A DNA stretch of 64,000 nt from Bizionia argentinensis JUB59. Its GTDB lineage: Bacteria > Bacteroidota > Bacteroidia > Flavobacteriales > Flavobacteriaceae. The DNA lies in contig NZ_AFXZ01000009.1 in NCBI RefSeq assembly GCF_000224335.1, forward strand, positions 124,001 through 188,000. The letters run 5' to 3'. Under the pieces are notes generated by a model. The model saw only the letters and a program-made list of their open reading frames with translations, was not told the DNA's origin and ran no database searches. Each line of letters begins with the position of its first letter. Positions within the stretch are counted from its first letter, which is position 1. The position numbers and the translations under genes were made by a program. Shown piece after piece: positions 34,636 to 42,867 of this stretch.

Positions 34636-35421
34636 TTACTTTTTAGTTTTAGGCTTTTTAATGGCTTTAGCTCCAGCAACTTTATGGTAAGGATGCCCAG
34701 GCGGAAACACCACTTTTTCCCTTCCGGCATTAAAGCGGAATATGTCCAGTTTGTTCTTGCCGTTTTTACCTATTTGCGTTGTGGCAGCATCGCCTTGTTT
34801 ATTGGCGGCTTTGCTATTACTAGCATCATTGGTAGCGGCTAAAACTTCGACTGTTGTACACCTGCAGCGCCAACCGTTTGGCGGGAAATACTTATCCCAA
34901 AACGCATCGGTTTTTGGTAGCGTAATGTCGTGTAAGGCGGCATGGCTATCACGAACTTTATCGTCGGCAGCGGTTCTATATTGTAATAAATACCTATCGC
35001 TTTCGCTAAACTGCTCGTAACGTTCTGCCATTTGAACCGATCCAACGGCAAACTCATATTCACTTTCCAAATACGTTTCGTTGTAGGTGCTTTTAATAGC
35101 CGCTACATCTTTGCTAAATTTACTGAAGGACTTTATGGTCTTGTCTTCGTTTTGCAATAGTCTGGAAGCTTCAAATAGTTGCGCATGTGTTTTTAATTGC
35201 GAAAAATAGAAAACATCATTCTGCAAACTCTCGAGCATCCCTTCAGATAAATCGTTGTCTTTAAATGAGCGGCTTAAAATACGATTGGTTTCAAAAATAA
35301 ATTCTTCATATTCCTTAACTTCTACTAAATCCTTTGGGTTGTAAGCTCCCATTTTATGCAACTTTTTAAAAGCGTTTGCAGCACTCTTTAAAAGCTTTTT
35401 AAATTGTGGATTTATAGCCAA
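34636..35421 (-). CDS. MuF-like head morphogenesis protein (gp30-like), N terminus frameshifted
   Basis: The TTG-initiated 261-residue form has the MuF core: RYLLQYRTAADDKVRDSHAA, FPPNGWRCRCTTVEVLA (minor-head protein signature) and a basic end. The frame continues upstream as SPDTYFRALNSRLNYLYDTQ, CSDCKHESEPLN, clearly coding. An ATG at 35536 is out of frame by one T in a six-T run (35524-35529); with five T it would read MAIFRLSPDTYFRAL and extend the protein by about 38 residues. Either the true gene is 34636-35536 with a sequence error or slip, or the TTG start is used. It functions in capsid assembly beside the portal. Confidence 0.8.
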   Translation of the reverse strand: MAINPQFKKLLKSAANAFKKLHKMGAYNPKDLVEVKEYEEFIFETNRILSRSFKDNDLSEGMLESLQNDVFYFSQLKTHAQLFEASRLLQNEDKTIKSFSKFSKDVAAIKSTYNETYLESEYEFAVGSVQMAERYEQFSESDRYLLQYRTAADDKVRDSHAALHDITLPKTDAFWDKYFPPNGWRCRCTTVEVLAATNDASNSKAANKQGDAATTQIGKNGKNKLDIFRFNAGREKVVFPPGHPYHKVAGAKAIKKPKTKK

Positions 35422-35516
35422 GTTTAGCGGCTCGCTTTCGTGCTTACAGTCGCTACATTGTGTGTCGTATAAATAATTTAATCGAGAGTTTAGCGCCCTG
35501 AAATATGTGTCAGGGC

Positions 35517-36737
35517 TTAAGCGAAAAAATCGCCATCCAGTTTTAAGTTTGTTCCTGGTGTAAACTCTTTTTTGCCAATTATTTTTAAACCAAACTTTTC
35601 ATTCATCCACTCGGTATCCATGTCGTAATTGATAGATGCTTCGTGGGTCATTTTCCAAAGGGTTTCTAAATCTTCGGTCTTTTCATACTCATAAACAAGT
35701 TCGCCTTTTAAAACGCCTAAATTAACAAGCGCAGGAATAACGGTGGTGTTCCAGTACTGCTCTAATAACTGCAAGTCGGCATCTATTAAAGTTTGTAGCA
35801 TGTCTTGGCCGCTTTCGTCCTTACTACGACTTCCGTTTTGTGTGTCTTGGCCAATTACGGCACCACTCATTAATAACGAGATTTCGTTATTACATAAGTT
35901 TATCAAGTTCTTGTACACGTCTCCAGAGGTAGAAATACCTTTTGCAAACTCAAAGCTTTCGCTTTCGTCAATAATAAACCACGCTGCAGCACCCATGTCT
36001 GTCATCATGTTTTCAGCACGCTTTACCATGGCGGGGTCTTGCGTGTTGGTTTTCATGTAGCGTGGTGGTATGCCGTAAATCTCGCATAATTCGGACCAGC
36101 AACTTTGCGCAAAGCGTTTGAATAAAATATGCGGAACCGCGGCATTAAATAAGCCGTAGTCTTTCTTTTTGCCAAACTCCAACAAAGTAGTTCCGTATTC
36201 CAAGCTATCGCGATACTCTATTTTCTTGTCCTCGGTATAGTCTGGATAAACAGCACCGTTTTTAGGATCTACATTGGCGCGTGGAATAAGTTCTACCTGA
36301 AGCACGTTGTTTTCATTCAAGGACAACTCAATAAGGGAATGTGCGCGGTAAATACTGTCTAAAATGTGCGTGTTTATATCATTCACAAAAACAGAATTAT
36401 TTAAAAAGTCCGTTTGTTCCTGATCCACTTCGCCGCTAGGCTTCTTTAAAATAATACTTTCCTTTAGCGCTTTGAGTAAGCGGTTTTTGTACTGCGACGT
36501 TAATAAGGCGTCTAGCCCAATTTCGTCCAATAATTGCTGGTATAAATACCACTTTGGGTTGTCCTCAACCTTGGTTAGTTGCAAGGCTGTATTCCAGCTT
36601 TTAATATCCTGACGAATACGCGCTACCGCTTTTGGTACAATGGTAGTTGAAATCGTTGGTTTTTTAGCGTTGGTTTTAACGTTTGCTAGTTTTACGCTTT
36701 CGGTTTGGAAACCTATTTTATTTCGTTGTTTTGTCAT
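35517..36737 (-). CDS. DUF935 portal protein (Mu gp29-like)
   Basis: A 406-residue portal: PKAVARIRQDIKSWNTALQL, the conserved VELIPRANVDPKNGAVYPD, the core WSELCEIYGIPPRYMKTNTQ and GAVIGQDTQNGSRSKDESGQ match the DUF935 family. Twelve subunits form the ring for DNA entry and exit at the head vertex. It is two bases from the gp36-like gene. Its last codons overlap the possible true start of the MuF-like gene. Confidence 0.92.
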   Translation of the reverse strand: MTKQRNKIGFQTESVKLANVKTNAKKPTISTTIVPKAVARIRQDIKSWNTALQLTKVEDNPKWYLYQQLLDEIGLDALLTSQYKNRLLKALKESIILKKPSGEVDQEQTDFLNNSVFVNDINTHILDSIYRAHSLIELSLNENNVLQVELIPRANVDPKNGAVYPDYTEDKKIEYRDSLEYGTTLLEFGKKKDYGLFNAAVPHILFKRFAQSCWSELCEIYGIPPRYMKTNTQDPAMVKRAENMMTDMGAAAWFIIDESESFEFAKGISTSGDVYKNLINLCNNEISLLMSGAVIGQDTQNGSRSKDESGQDMLQTLIDADLQLLEQYWNTTVIPALVNLGVLKGELVYEYEKTEDLETLWKMTHEASINYDMDTEWMNEKFGLKIIGKKEFTPGTNLKLDGDFFA

Positions 36738-36739
36738 CC

Positions 36740-37195
36740 TTATTCGTGATTAAATTTTTTACGGGAACCCATGCTAAACGGTTGGCGTTCGTCTGCTGCT
36801 ATAGCTTCAGGGCTTAAAGTTGGTAAGGTGCTTAAGTTTACCACGCCATCGCGTAGGTCTTTTAGCCACTCAATGGTTCGGTCGTAACGTTCTTTGGCCT
36901 GCTCGTAAATAATATCGGCATTACATAAGTCTATAACCCAATATTTAGCAATTACCACCGCATGCTTTACAATTAGCGCATTGCGGTCTGCGCCGGTAGC
37001 GCTTAAAATAGCATCCACATCATAGCGAAGGCGACCATCATAGTTTTCAAGTTTGTTGTTGCCCGATAAATAGCTGCGCAGTTCCTCTTCAGCCGCGGCT
37101 AATGCAATGCTAACAATAGTGTCGTCGCCTTCGGTTATTTGTGTTACTTGGTAGCCGTAAATGCTACTCTTTAAATCTGATTCCGTTAAAAACAT
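36740..37195 (-). CDS. gp36-like (DUF1320) phage protein
   Basis: A 151-residue helical protein: FLTESDLKSSIYGYQVTQIT, SIALAAAEEELRSYLSGNNK and a central helix ALIVKHAVVIAKYWVIDLCN agree with Mu gp36/DUF1320, thought to be a head-tail connector. Three bases from the terminase gene. In Mu gp36 lies beyond the capsid gene; here it lies between terminase and portal. Confidence 0.75.
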   Translation of the reverse strand: MFLTESDLKSSIYGYQVTQITEGDDTIVSIALAAAEEELRSYLSGNNKLENYDGRLRYDVDAILSATGADRNALIVKHAVVIAKYWVIDLCNADIIYEQAKERYDRTIEWLKDLRDGVVNLSTLPTLSPEAIAADERQPFSMGSRKKFNHE

Positions 37196-37198
37196 ATA

Positions 37199-38728
37199 TT
37201 AATAGCGTCTTGATTCCCGTTGCCCGAAAGCGTAGGAGGTTAGTTTTTTTGCTTGTCTGTTTTGAATTAACCAACAGGCACCTTCCAAAGCATCGGGTGC
37301 ATCCATAACAGAAGACTGCGGACTTACGCCAATCATTTGGTCGTGCATTTTTACCATGTGTGGGTCTTCCTTTTCCTTTATATTGAAAATTAAATTCCCT
37401 AATCGGTTAAGTGGCTCTAGCGTTCCTTCTATTCTGAAAAACTTGTCTGGTTTTTTTCGTTTGTCTTCAGTTACTGGAACGGTGAAACCATAATAATCGG
37501 CTCGTAAATAAATTAAAGGCAATAAAACCTGTTGGTAGTGTGGGTCTTGTAGCGAGTTGTTTTCAATGTAAATTCGTGCGGTATCAACCTTATGATCCTT
37601 CAGGTATAAATAAGATTCATAAAGCCAGTCCACAAACTTATTATTACTCGTTTGCTCTACAAATGCTTTGTAAACATAGCGCCTACGACCTTTGGAGCCT
37701 ACAATAACAACGGACTTGTGCGAAGCCTGTTTATTTTTGCCTTTGTCTTTGTTAGAGGTCGATGGATCGGCATAAACAATTATTTGGTCGCAGCTGGATA
37801 ATCGCGGGCATGTATCGTATTTAATATTTTTAAAAACATCGCCTTCACTCACCGGATTATTAAAGTATTCCTTTTGTTGGGAACTCCATGGCATCTTTAT
37901 TAAAACCCGATCTATGAATGCCTCGGTGTTTTTTTGTGGCCATGTGCTTTTTCCGTCCTTATCCCGAATGTTTATAATATCGTGCTTATCGGCTTTCTTT
38001 GCCATTTCGGTAATGCTGCAGTACTTGGCAATAATGTTACCGCTGGCTATCCATAGTAATGGGTTGGAAATAGAACGCGTTGCATATAAGGCCTCAAAAA
38101 GCCATTTAACCTTAACCTTTATTCGTTCAGGGTTTCGGCACTCTTCGTCGGTATCAATATCATCAATTAAAATAACGTCTGGTCTTACGGCATCGTTGTT
38201 GGTTCCACGAGGCGACTGTCCAGCACCAAGCGCTCTAAATGACGCTCCTTTTTTGGTTATAAACTCGCCAGCTTCCCAGCTGCCTAGACTTTGTTGCTCA
38301 CCGTAATCGTTAATAATACGGTGGTTGCTTTCAAATTGCACTTTGTAAGGCAATAGTAAGCGTTCGGCATTATCTAGGGTATTAGAAACTAAAAGGACGT
38401 TTCTTTTTTTGCCCATTAAAACCAATTTAATAACCTCCATTCTGGTTCGAGTGGTCTTGGAGCATTCACGCGACCAAGAACGAACCTCGAACCATTCAGG
38501 GTTATTCATAACGCGTTTAGTAGCCGCTTTATGAAATGGCGCAACTTCAGACAAGTAATGGTTAGGGAAGTAGTATTTAAACCATGCCTCGTCATTGGAT
38601 TCTAAAGTTGCAATACGTTTGTTTTTTTCTGCAGGCGTTTCCTGTAAGTCAACAGGCGTGGCACGCGATGTATTTTCGCGATACTGCTGCCAGAGTTTTA
38701 AGTATTTTCTGTCTTCAGCTAATCCCAT
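37199..38728 (-). CDS. Terminase large subunit (Mu gp28-like)
   Basis: A 509-residue ATPase/nuclease. The Walker-A-like EVRSWSRECSKTTRTRMEVI, Walker B VILIDDIDTDEE, coupling motif WIASGN and the nuclease start VYADPSTSNKDKGK are visible, as is a conserved IYIENNSLQDPHYQQV. It packages DNA by translocation and headful cutting; in Mu this also takes flanking host DNA. It overlaps the small-subunit gene by one base. Confidence 0.9.
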   Translation of the reverse strand: MGLAEDRKYLKLWQQYRENTSRATPVDLQETPAEKNKRIATLESNDEAWFKYYFPNHYLSEVAPFHKAATKRVMNNPEWFEVRSWSRECSKTTRTRMEVIKLVLMGKKRNVLLVSNTLDNAERLLLPYKVQFESNHRIINDYGEQQSLGSWEAGEFITKKGASFRALGAGQSPRGTNNDAVRPDVILIDDIDTDEECRNPERIKVKVKWLFEALYATRSISNPLLWIASGNIIAKYCSITEMAKKADKHDIINIRDKDGKSTWPQKNTEAFIDRVLIKMPWSSQQKEYFNNPVSEGDVFKNIKYDTCPRLSSCDQIIVYADPSTSNKDKGKNKQASHKSVVIVGSKGRRRYVYKAFVEQTSNNKFVDWLYESYLYLKDHKVDTARIYIENNSLQDPHYQQVLLPLIYLRADYYGFTVPVTEDKRKKPDKFFRIEGTLEPLNRLGNLIFNIKEKEDPHMVKMHDQMIGVSPQSSVMDAPDALEGACWLIQNRQAKKLTSYAFGQRESRRY

Positions 38729-39171
38729 TATTTCAGTTTAGAATTAATGAAGGCATCAAAAACAGGAATCAATTTTTTGTAAATATCAAAATCAATGGGC
38801 TTTAAAAAGTCCAGAAACGCGGTGCCAACTTCAAATATTTCAGCAATGGATGTTTCGGTTTCTAGTTTCTTTATGGCGCTGGTAATTACGGCTATGGTGT
38901 TGGACTCTTTACTGTCTGCCACTTTAACCTCCCGCTCGCGAATGCGATCGTTTAACCATTCTAATTGATCGTATAGGTCGCCAATCATTTTCTGGCGTGT
39001 TACCAGCAATGATTTACGCAGCTTTTCCCACTCTTCATCTTTAATCCATTTACCAACCGTTCCAGCACGCACACCAACACGATCTGCAATTTCCTTATTG
39101 GTTAGTTTCTGCGTGGTATCCAAAAATAGCATTTTAGCATACTCCTTGGCTTCTGTTTTTTTCATTCCCAT
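38728..39171 (-). CDS. Terminase small subunit (gp27-like, HTH)
   Basis: A 147-residue protein: KTEAKEYAKMLFLDTTQKLT, then the HTH NKEIADRVGVRAGTVGKWIK and long helices with a C-terminal FDIYKKLIPVFDAFINSKLK. This is the DNA-recognition subunit. First gene of the leftward packaging operon, directly left of the divergent control region. Confidence 0.85.
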   Translation of the reverse strand: MGMKKTEAKEYAKMLFLDTTQKLTNKEIADRVGVRAGTVGKWIKDEEWEKLRKSLLVTRQKMIGDLYDQLEWLNDRIREREVKVADSKESNTIAVITSAIKKLETETSIAEIFEVGTAFLDFLKPIDFDIYKKLIPVFDAFINSKLK

Positions 39172-39216
39172 ACTATAATCTTTACTACAAAAGTGTGGGT
39201 TTTGCTTGGCCTTATA

Positions 39217-39289
39217 AAAAACCTGTAAAGCCTGTTAACACAGTTGTAACCCTTACGAACAACCCTGTTAATGCGGTTTACAGGTTTTT
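39217..39289. promoter_or_regulatory. Large dyad with CCTGT(A/T)AA boxes between divergent late operons
   Basis: AAAAACCTGTAAA (39217-39229) has its perfect inverted copy TTTACAGGTTTTT at 39277-39289. Inside are two CCTGTTAA boxes (39231-39238 and 39264-39271). Four related boxes in a 73-base region between the leftward packaging genes and rightward structural genes look like binding sites of a late-gene regulator serving both directions. Confidence 0.65.
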
Positions 39290-39318
39290 GTGAGTGAAAA
39301 GGAAAACAGCAATATTTG
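39288..39318 (+). promoter_or_regulatory. Probable rightward late promoter
   Basis: TTG (39288-39290) and AATATTTG (39311-39318; one mismatch to TAnnTTTG) are 20 bases apart, adjoining the dyad. The imperfect -7 box fits activator dependence. It would serve the protease and capsid genes. Confidence 0.5.
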
Positions 39319-39350
39319 TCACCAGAATTAGTCATAATTAATTAGCATTT

Positions 39351-40322
39351 ATGCCAAAACCAAGATTTACGTTTAACGACGAAACCGAAAAGAATAGTTA
39401 CGGCTTCATCATTCCAACAAAAGGAATTGACCTAAAAAGGTTTAAGAAGAATCCGATCATGCTGGACTCTCATATGAATAGCACTAGAGCTGTTATAGGA
39501 ATGTGGGAAGACACAAAGGCTGATAAGAGCATTCTGTCTGGCTTACCTGTTTTTGATACGGAAGATGAAACGGCTGCTTTAATTGCCGGTAAAGTTGATC
39601 GTGGCTTTATAAAAAGTTGCTCTATGGGCGTTAGGTTCCAAAGAGATGATATGAAGTTTGTAAACGATGTCTTGGTTTTGGAGAAATGCGAGTTGTATGA
39701 AGTTTCTATAGTAGCCGTGCCAAGTAACGCCAATGCTATACGTCTTTATGTAGATGATAGTACCGAGCCTTTAGAGGATAGCGAAATACAAAATTTATGC
39801 TTAAGTGCATTGCCGGTTAAGCCAGAAGTGGTTAACCCTGAAATACCAAACCCAGAAAATACAGATATGAAAATTACATTAACATCAGTTGCCGCTATAG
39901 CATTAGGTTTTGCGGCCACACAATTGGAGCACGAAGCGGAAGCCATAAACGCAGCCGTTGTTAAACTTCAGGCTGAAAAACAAGCAGCCGAATTAAAACT
40001 ATCGGCATTACAAACAGCTAACGAAGCACAGGCTTTGGAAGCCATTAAAGCTAAAGTGCAATTAGCACATAAAGCTGGTAAAATTCCAGCCGATAAGGTA
40101 GAGGATTTTGTAAATCTAGGCATTGCAAACGAGGCATTGCTAGATAGTACTATGGCAGCTATTCCTGTAAGAAAAAGTTTAGCGGCTCAAGTTATAGGAG
40201 GCGAAGCTGGAGCAGGCGAAGTAAAAACCGTTGAGGATTTTATGAAGTTAGGCCACGACGCACAATTAGCATTTAAGGCCGACCAGCCAGATAGCTATAA
40301 AAAATTATTCACAAAAAACTAA
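39351..40322 (+). CDS. Prohead protease fused to scaffold
   Basis: A 323-residue protein. Residues 1-145 resemble U35/HK97-type prohead proteases: NPIMLDSHMNSTRAVIGMW supplies the catalytic His, GFIKSCSMGVRF the Ser, and ELYEVSIVAVPSNANAI the conserved end. A proline-rich linker (PEVVNPEIPNPENT) leads to an Ala/Gln-rich helical scaffold (LEHEAEAINAAVVKLQAEKQ). The ATG at 39867 could independently start the 151-residue scaffold, as Z does within Mu I. Confidence 0.87.
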   Translation: MPKPRFTFNDETEKNSYGFIIPTKGIDLKRFKKNPIMLDSHMNSTRAVIGMWEDTKADKSILSGLPVFDTEDETAALIAGKVDRGFIKSCSMGVRFQRDDMKFVNDVLVLEKCELYEVSIVAVPSNANAIRLYVDDSTEPLEDSEIQNLCLSALPVKPEVVNPEIPNPENTDMKITLTSVAAIALGFAATQLEHEAEAINAAVVKLQAEKQAAELKLSALQTANEAQALEAIKAKVQLAHKAGKIPADKVEDFVNLGIANEALLDSTMAAIPVRKSLAAQVIGGEAGAGEVKTVEDFMKLGHDAQLAFKADQPDSYKKLFTKN

Positions 40323-40329
40323 AAGAAAG

Positions 40330-41247
40330 ATGCCAGCAAATTTCCCAGAAATATGGTTAGGACGTATTATCCAAAACCTAGACACAAGTGATATTGCACC
40401 GTTTTTAAACGGTATTGCAGAAATCGCAGCCGATGTTGTTCAGATTAACCAAGGACAATTATCAGAAAAAAACAAAATCTATGTGCCAAGCACAGAGTTT
40501 GAAGTTGATGTTTTAATTAACAACACAACCTACCCACTTGCTGTACAAACATACGCAGATGGCACGATTGAAATCACGTTGGATAAATACCAAACCAAAG
40601 TGGTAACCTTATCGGACGACCAGATTATTGGTGCATCTTATGATAAGATTGACGTGGTTACAAAGTCCTTAATTAGAAGCATTTTAGTTTCTAAATTTAA
40701 AAAAGCATTGCATTCTATTGCGCCGCAAACAAATACTGCAACTACGCCAGTAATGGCCGCAACTGGTGGCACAGCTGCTTTAGCAGATCCAGATGGTAGA
40801 CTTCGTTTAGTTTATGAGGATTTAGTAGCCTTTAAAGGGTTATGTGATACTGCAGGATTTACCGAAGAAGACCGACGTCTTGTTTTGTGCAACGAGCACT
40901 GGAACGATTTGTTATTAGACCGTAAAAACTTTGGAAACCAATTAGTGGACTACGCAGCTGGAAAGCCTGCGCCAATGATTGCCGGATTTGAATTACAGAA
41001 ATACACAACGGCGCCAATATATACGGCGGCTGGCGTTAAGCAGCCATTTGGCACAATTGCAGCCCCAACAGATACAAGTGCTTCTATAGCATTCTGTGTT
41101 AATGGTATTGCTAAAAAGACTGGTTTAACCAAGCAGTATTTCGTAAAAGCGGAAAACAACCCAGCCAACCAAACTAACGATTTAGCGTACAGACATTACT
41201 TTATTGTAACGCCTTACCAAAACCGTAAAATCGGAGCAATCCGTTAA
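40330..41247 (+). CDS. Major capsid protein
   Basis: A 305-residue protein immediately following protease/scaffold. It has an N-terminal helix (PANFPEIWLGRIIQNLDTSD), an extended loop, a P-domain-like helix (SLIRSILVSKFKKALHSI), and a final RHYFIVTPYQNRKIGAIR strand. Position and size agree with an HK97-fold major head protein, though primary sequence alone is not diagnostic. A terminator follows, so it may be the most abundant product of a short operon. Confidence 0.85.
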   Translation: MPANFPEIWLGRIIQNLDTSDIAPFLNGIAEIAADVVQINQGQLSEKNKIYVPSTEFEVDVLINNTTYPLAVQTYADGTIEITLDKYQTKVVTLSDDQIIGASYDKIDVVTKSLIRSILVSKFKKALHSIAPQTNTATTPVMAATGGTAALADPDGRLRLVYEDLVAFKGLCDTAGFTEEDRRLVLCNEHWNDLLLDRKNFGNQLVDYAAGKPAPMIAGFELQKYTTAPIYTAAGVKQPFGTIAAPTDTSASIAFCVNGIAKKTGLTKQYFVKAENNPANQTNDLAYRHYFIVTPYQNRKIGAIR

Positions 41248-41266
41248 TTAAAGTAAACTCTTTTTC

Positions 41267-41309
41267 AAAAAAAGGCTACTGTTTTAAGTGGCAGTAGCCT
41301 TTATTTTTT
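41267..41309 (+). terminator. Terminator after the capsid gene
   Basis: AAAGGCTACTG pairs with CAGTAGCCTTT, with an eight-to-nine-base loop and a T-rich tail. Confidence 0.8.
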
Positions 41310-41314
41310 CAACT

Positions 41315-41647
41315 ATGCTAGAACAAATACTAACCTACATAATCGCGCCCATACTTACTGCAGTAATTGCATGGTATGGCTCCAAGGCCATGACCGAGCG
41401 TCATTTAAAGTCTAAAGATTTAGAAATAGAAATTAAAAGCGCCGAATATTACCAAGGGCTATTGGATGATATGTCCGCTAGATTAACGCAGGCAGTCAAG
41501 GAGCTGATGGGGTTAGAAGAACGCTATAGGGAACTTTTAAAAATCAATGCCGATTTAATTGATAACATGAAAAAGTACCAGCAATCTAACGACGATCTAA
41601 TTGAAGAGTTACGAAAATTCAAACAGCTAAACGGTAAAGTAAAATGA
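41315..41647 (+). CDS. Membrane-anchored coiled-coil protein, possible holin
   Basis: A 110-residue protein: one hydrophobic helix (LEQILTYIIAPILTAVIAWY) then a long coiled coil (KDLEIEIKSAEYYQGLLDDM; KQLNGKVK end). It overlaps the endolysin start by four bases (ATGA), so a lysis role (holin or spanin-like) is likely. ATG 41315 is preferred to an earlier in-frame codon inside the terminator. Confidence 0.65.
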   Translation: MLEQILTYIIAPILTAVIAWYGSKAMTERHLKSKDLEIEIKSAEYYQGLLDDMSARLTQAVKELMGLEERYRELLKINADLIDNMKKYQQSNDDLIEELRKFKQLNGKVK

Positions 41648-42000
41648 GTTTAAGCATGCACCAACGTGTATTTACGCGCAACATTGCCAAGCTAATTGTT
41701 TATGCTTATCAGCATGGACTAGAGCTAACCTTTGGCGAAGCGTATAGAACCGCAGAACAACAGGAGATTTATGTAAAAGCTGGTAAGAGCAAAACCATGA
41801 ACTCAGACCACCTACGTAGACTAGCGGTAGACTTTAATGTGTTTACTAATAACAAGCTAACCTACGACTGGGCTACGGTTAAAATTTTAGGCGATTACTG
41901 GGAAACCTTACATCCATCCAACCGATGGGGAGGCGACTGGAACAAAAACAACATTAAGGACGGCTTTATAGACGTTCCGCATTTTGAAATGCATATTTAA
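41644..42000 (+). CDS. M15-family peptidoglycan peptidase endolysin
   Basis: A 118-residue single-domain D,D- or L,D-peptidase. The zinc motif SDHLRRLAVDFNV (SxHxxxxAxD) and the second site RWGGDW...VPHFEMH give His, Asp and His ligands; EAYRTAEQQEIYVKAGKSKT is the conserved substrate-side segment. It resembles phage T5-type endolysins. No signal peptide, so it needs a holin; it is flanked by two membrane-anchored proteins. Confidence 0.9.
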   Translation: MSLSMHQRVFTRNIAKLIVYAYQHGLELTFGEAYRTAEQQEIYVKAGKSKTMNSDHLRRLAVDFNVFTNNKLTYDWATVKILGDYWETLHPSNRWGGDWNKNNIKDGFIDVPHFEMHI

Positions 42001-42014
42001 AACGCTTTTAAATC

Positions 42015-42398
42015 ATGATTAATTGGAAAAACACAGCTGAAAATTTAATCCTGGTACTCGTAGGCGTCATTGCCGGTGTGGCCATTGGTTATCATGTGTC
42101 GGTTAAAACAGCCGAAAAAATGCTAGAAAACCAAAAAGAGATCATTACCGAAGCTATTAAAAAAGAAACCACCGCCATACATAACACTGTTACAACTGAA
42201 ATTAACAAAGTTAAAAACCGAAAGGGCGAACCCATTAACATCATTATAGAACCAAACAACGATAATCAGTTACGACAGGAAACCAACACCGATCAGTCTA
42301 ACCGCTATCAAACAAATTCACAGGACAGTACCCCAAAGCCTGAAAAAAAACGGGGATTCTTTAAACGGCTATTTGGCGGTAAAAAGAACAAAAATTAA
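42015..42398 (+). CDS. Membrane-anchored lysis accessory, spanin-like
   Basis: A 127-residue protein with an N-terminal helix (NLILVLVGVIAGVAIGYHVS), a helical periplasmic part (KTAEKMLENQKEIITEAIKK) and a basic, proline-containing end (KPEKKRGFFKRLFGGKKNKN). The topology is that of an i-spanin, next to the endolysin; no outer-membrane partner was seen. Confidence 0.55.
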   Translation: MINWKNTAENLILVLVGVIAGVAIGYHVSVKTAEKMLENQKEIITEAIKKETTAIHNTVTTEINKVKNRKGEPINIIIEPNNDNQLRQETNTDQSNRYQTNSQDSTPKPEKKRGFFKRLFGGKKNKN

Positions 42399-42420
42399 CA
42401 AACCTTTAAAATTAGATATT

Positions 42421-42849
42421 ATGCAAAATGACCAAGTATTTAAGCAGCATCCAAATTTAGAAAGCTACTACCAAACAAGCGATGAAACGAATTTTTTCAA
42501 AGATTCAGACGCTCATGTACACGCTAAATCTCTTAAGGGTAAACGCGTAACGGAAATTGTAAACGAAAACCCCGGAGCGGCAAACGTATCAACAAAACAA
42601 ACGGTTACAAAAGCTAATAAAACAGCGCCAAAATTAGACGATTTAACGCCAATGCAAAAGGCGAAGCTTCGCATTGAAGCTATTGAAGTTTTAGAAACTG
42701 TTGAAGCCGTAACGGAAGCGTTGAAAGATGAAACTGCCAAAACTGTTATTGCAGCTGGTGAGGCGCGAATTGAAGCTTTAGAGCTTGATGCAAAAATATT
42801 AGAATCGGAAGCAGCTACAGAGCCAGCTAAAACCGAAGAGGAAGAGTAA
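42421..42849 (+). CDS. Phage protein upstream of tail sheath
   Basis: A 142-residue protein: an N-terminal NFFKDSDAHVHAKSLKGKRV and TEIVNE segment, a linker, then a helical, Glu/Ala-rich half (RIEAIEVLETVEAVTEALKD). The first part resembles short FxxxxAxxHAKxLxxxxVTEV modules in Bacteroidetes phages at this location; function unknown. Sits 18 bases before the sheath gene. Confidence 0.65.
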   Translation: MQNDQVFKQHPNLESYYQTSDETNFFKDSDAHVHAKSLKGKRVTEIVNENPGAANVSTKQTVTKANKTAPKLDDLTPMQKAKLRIEAIEVLETVEAVTEALKDETAKTVIAAGEARIEALELDAKILESEAATEPAKTEEEE

Positions 42850-42867
42850 ACCATTAAATAACAATAT

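Noticed and set aside
34402-34842. 146-codon rightward frame in the packaging module
   Set aside because: Antisense to gpG-like and MuF-like genes with clear motifs; no independent signals.
37914-38306. 130-codon rightward frame inside the terminase gene
   Set aside because: Shadow of the terminase ATPase region.
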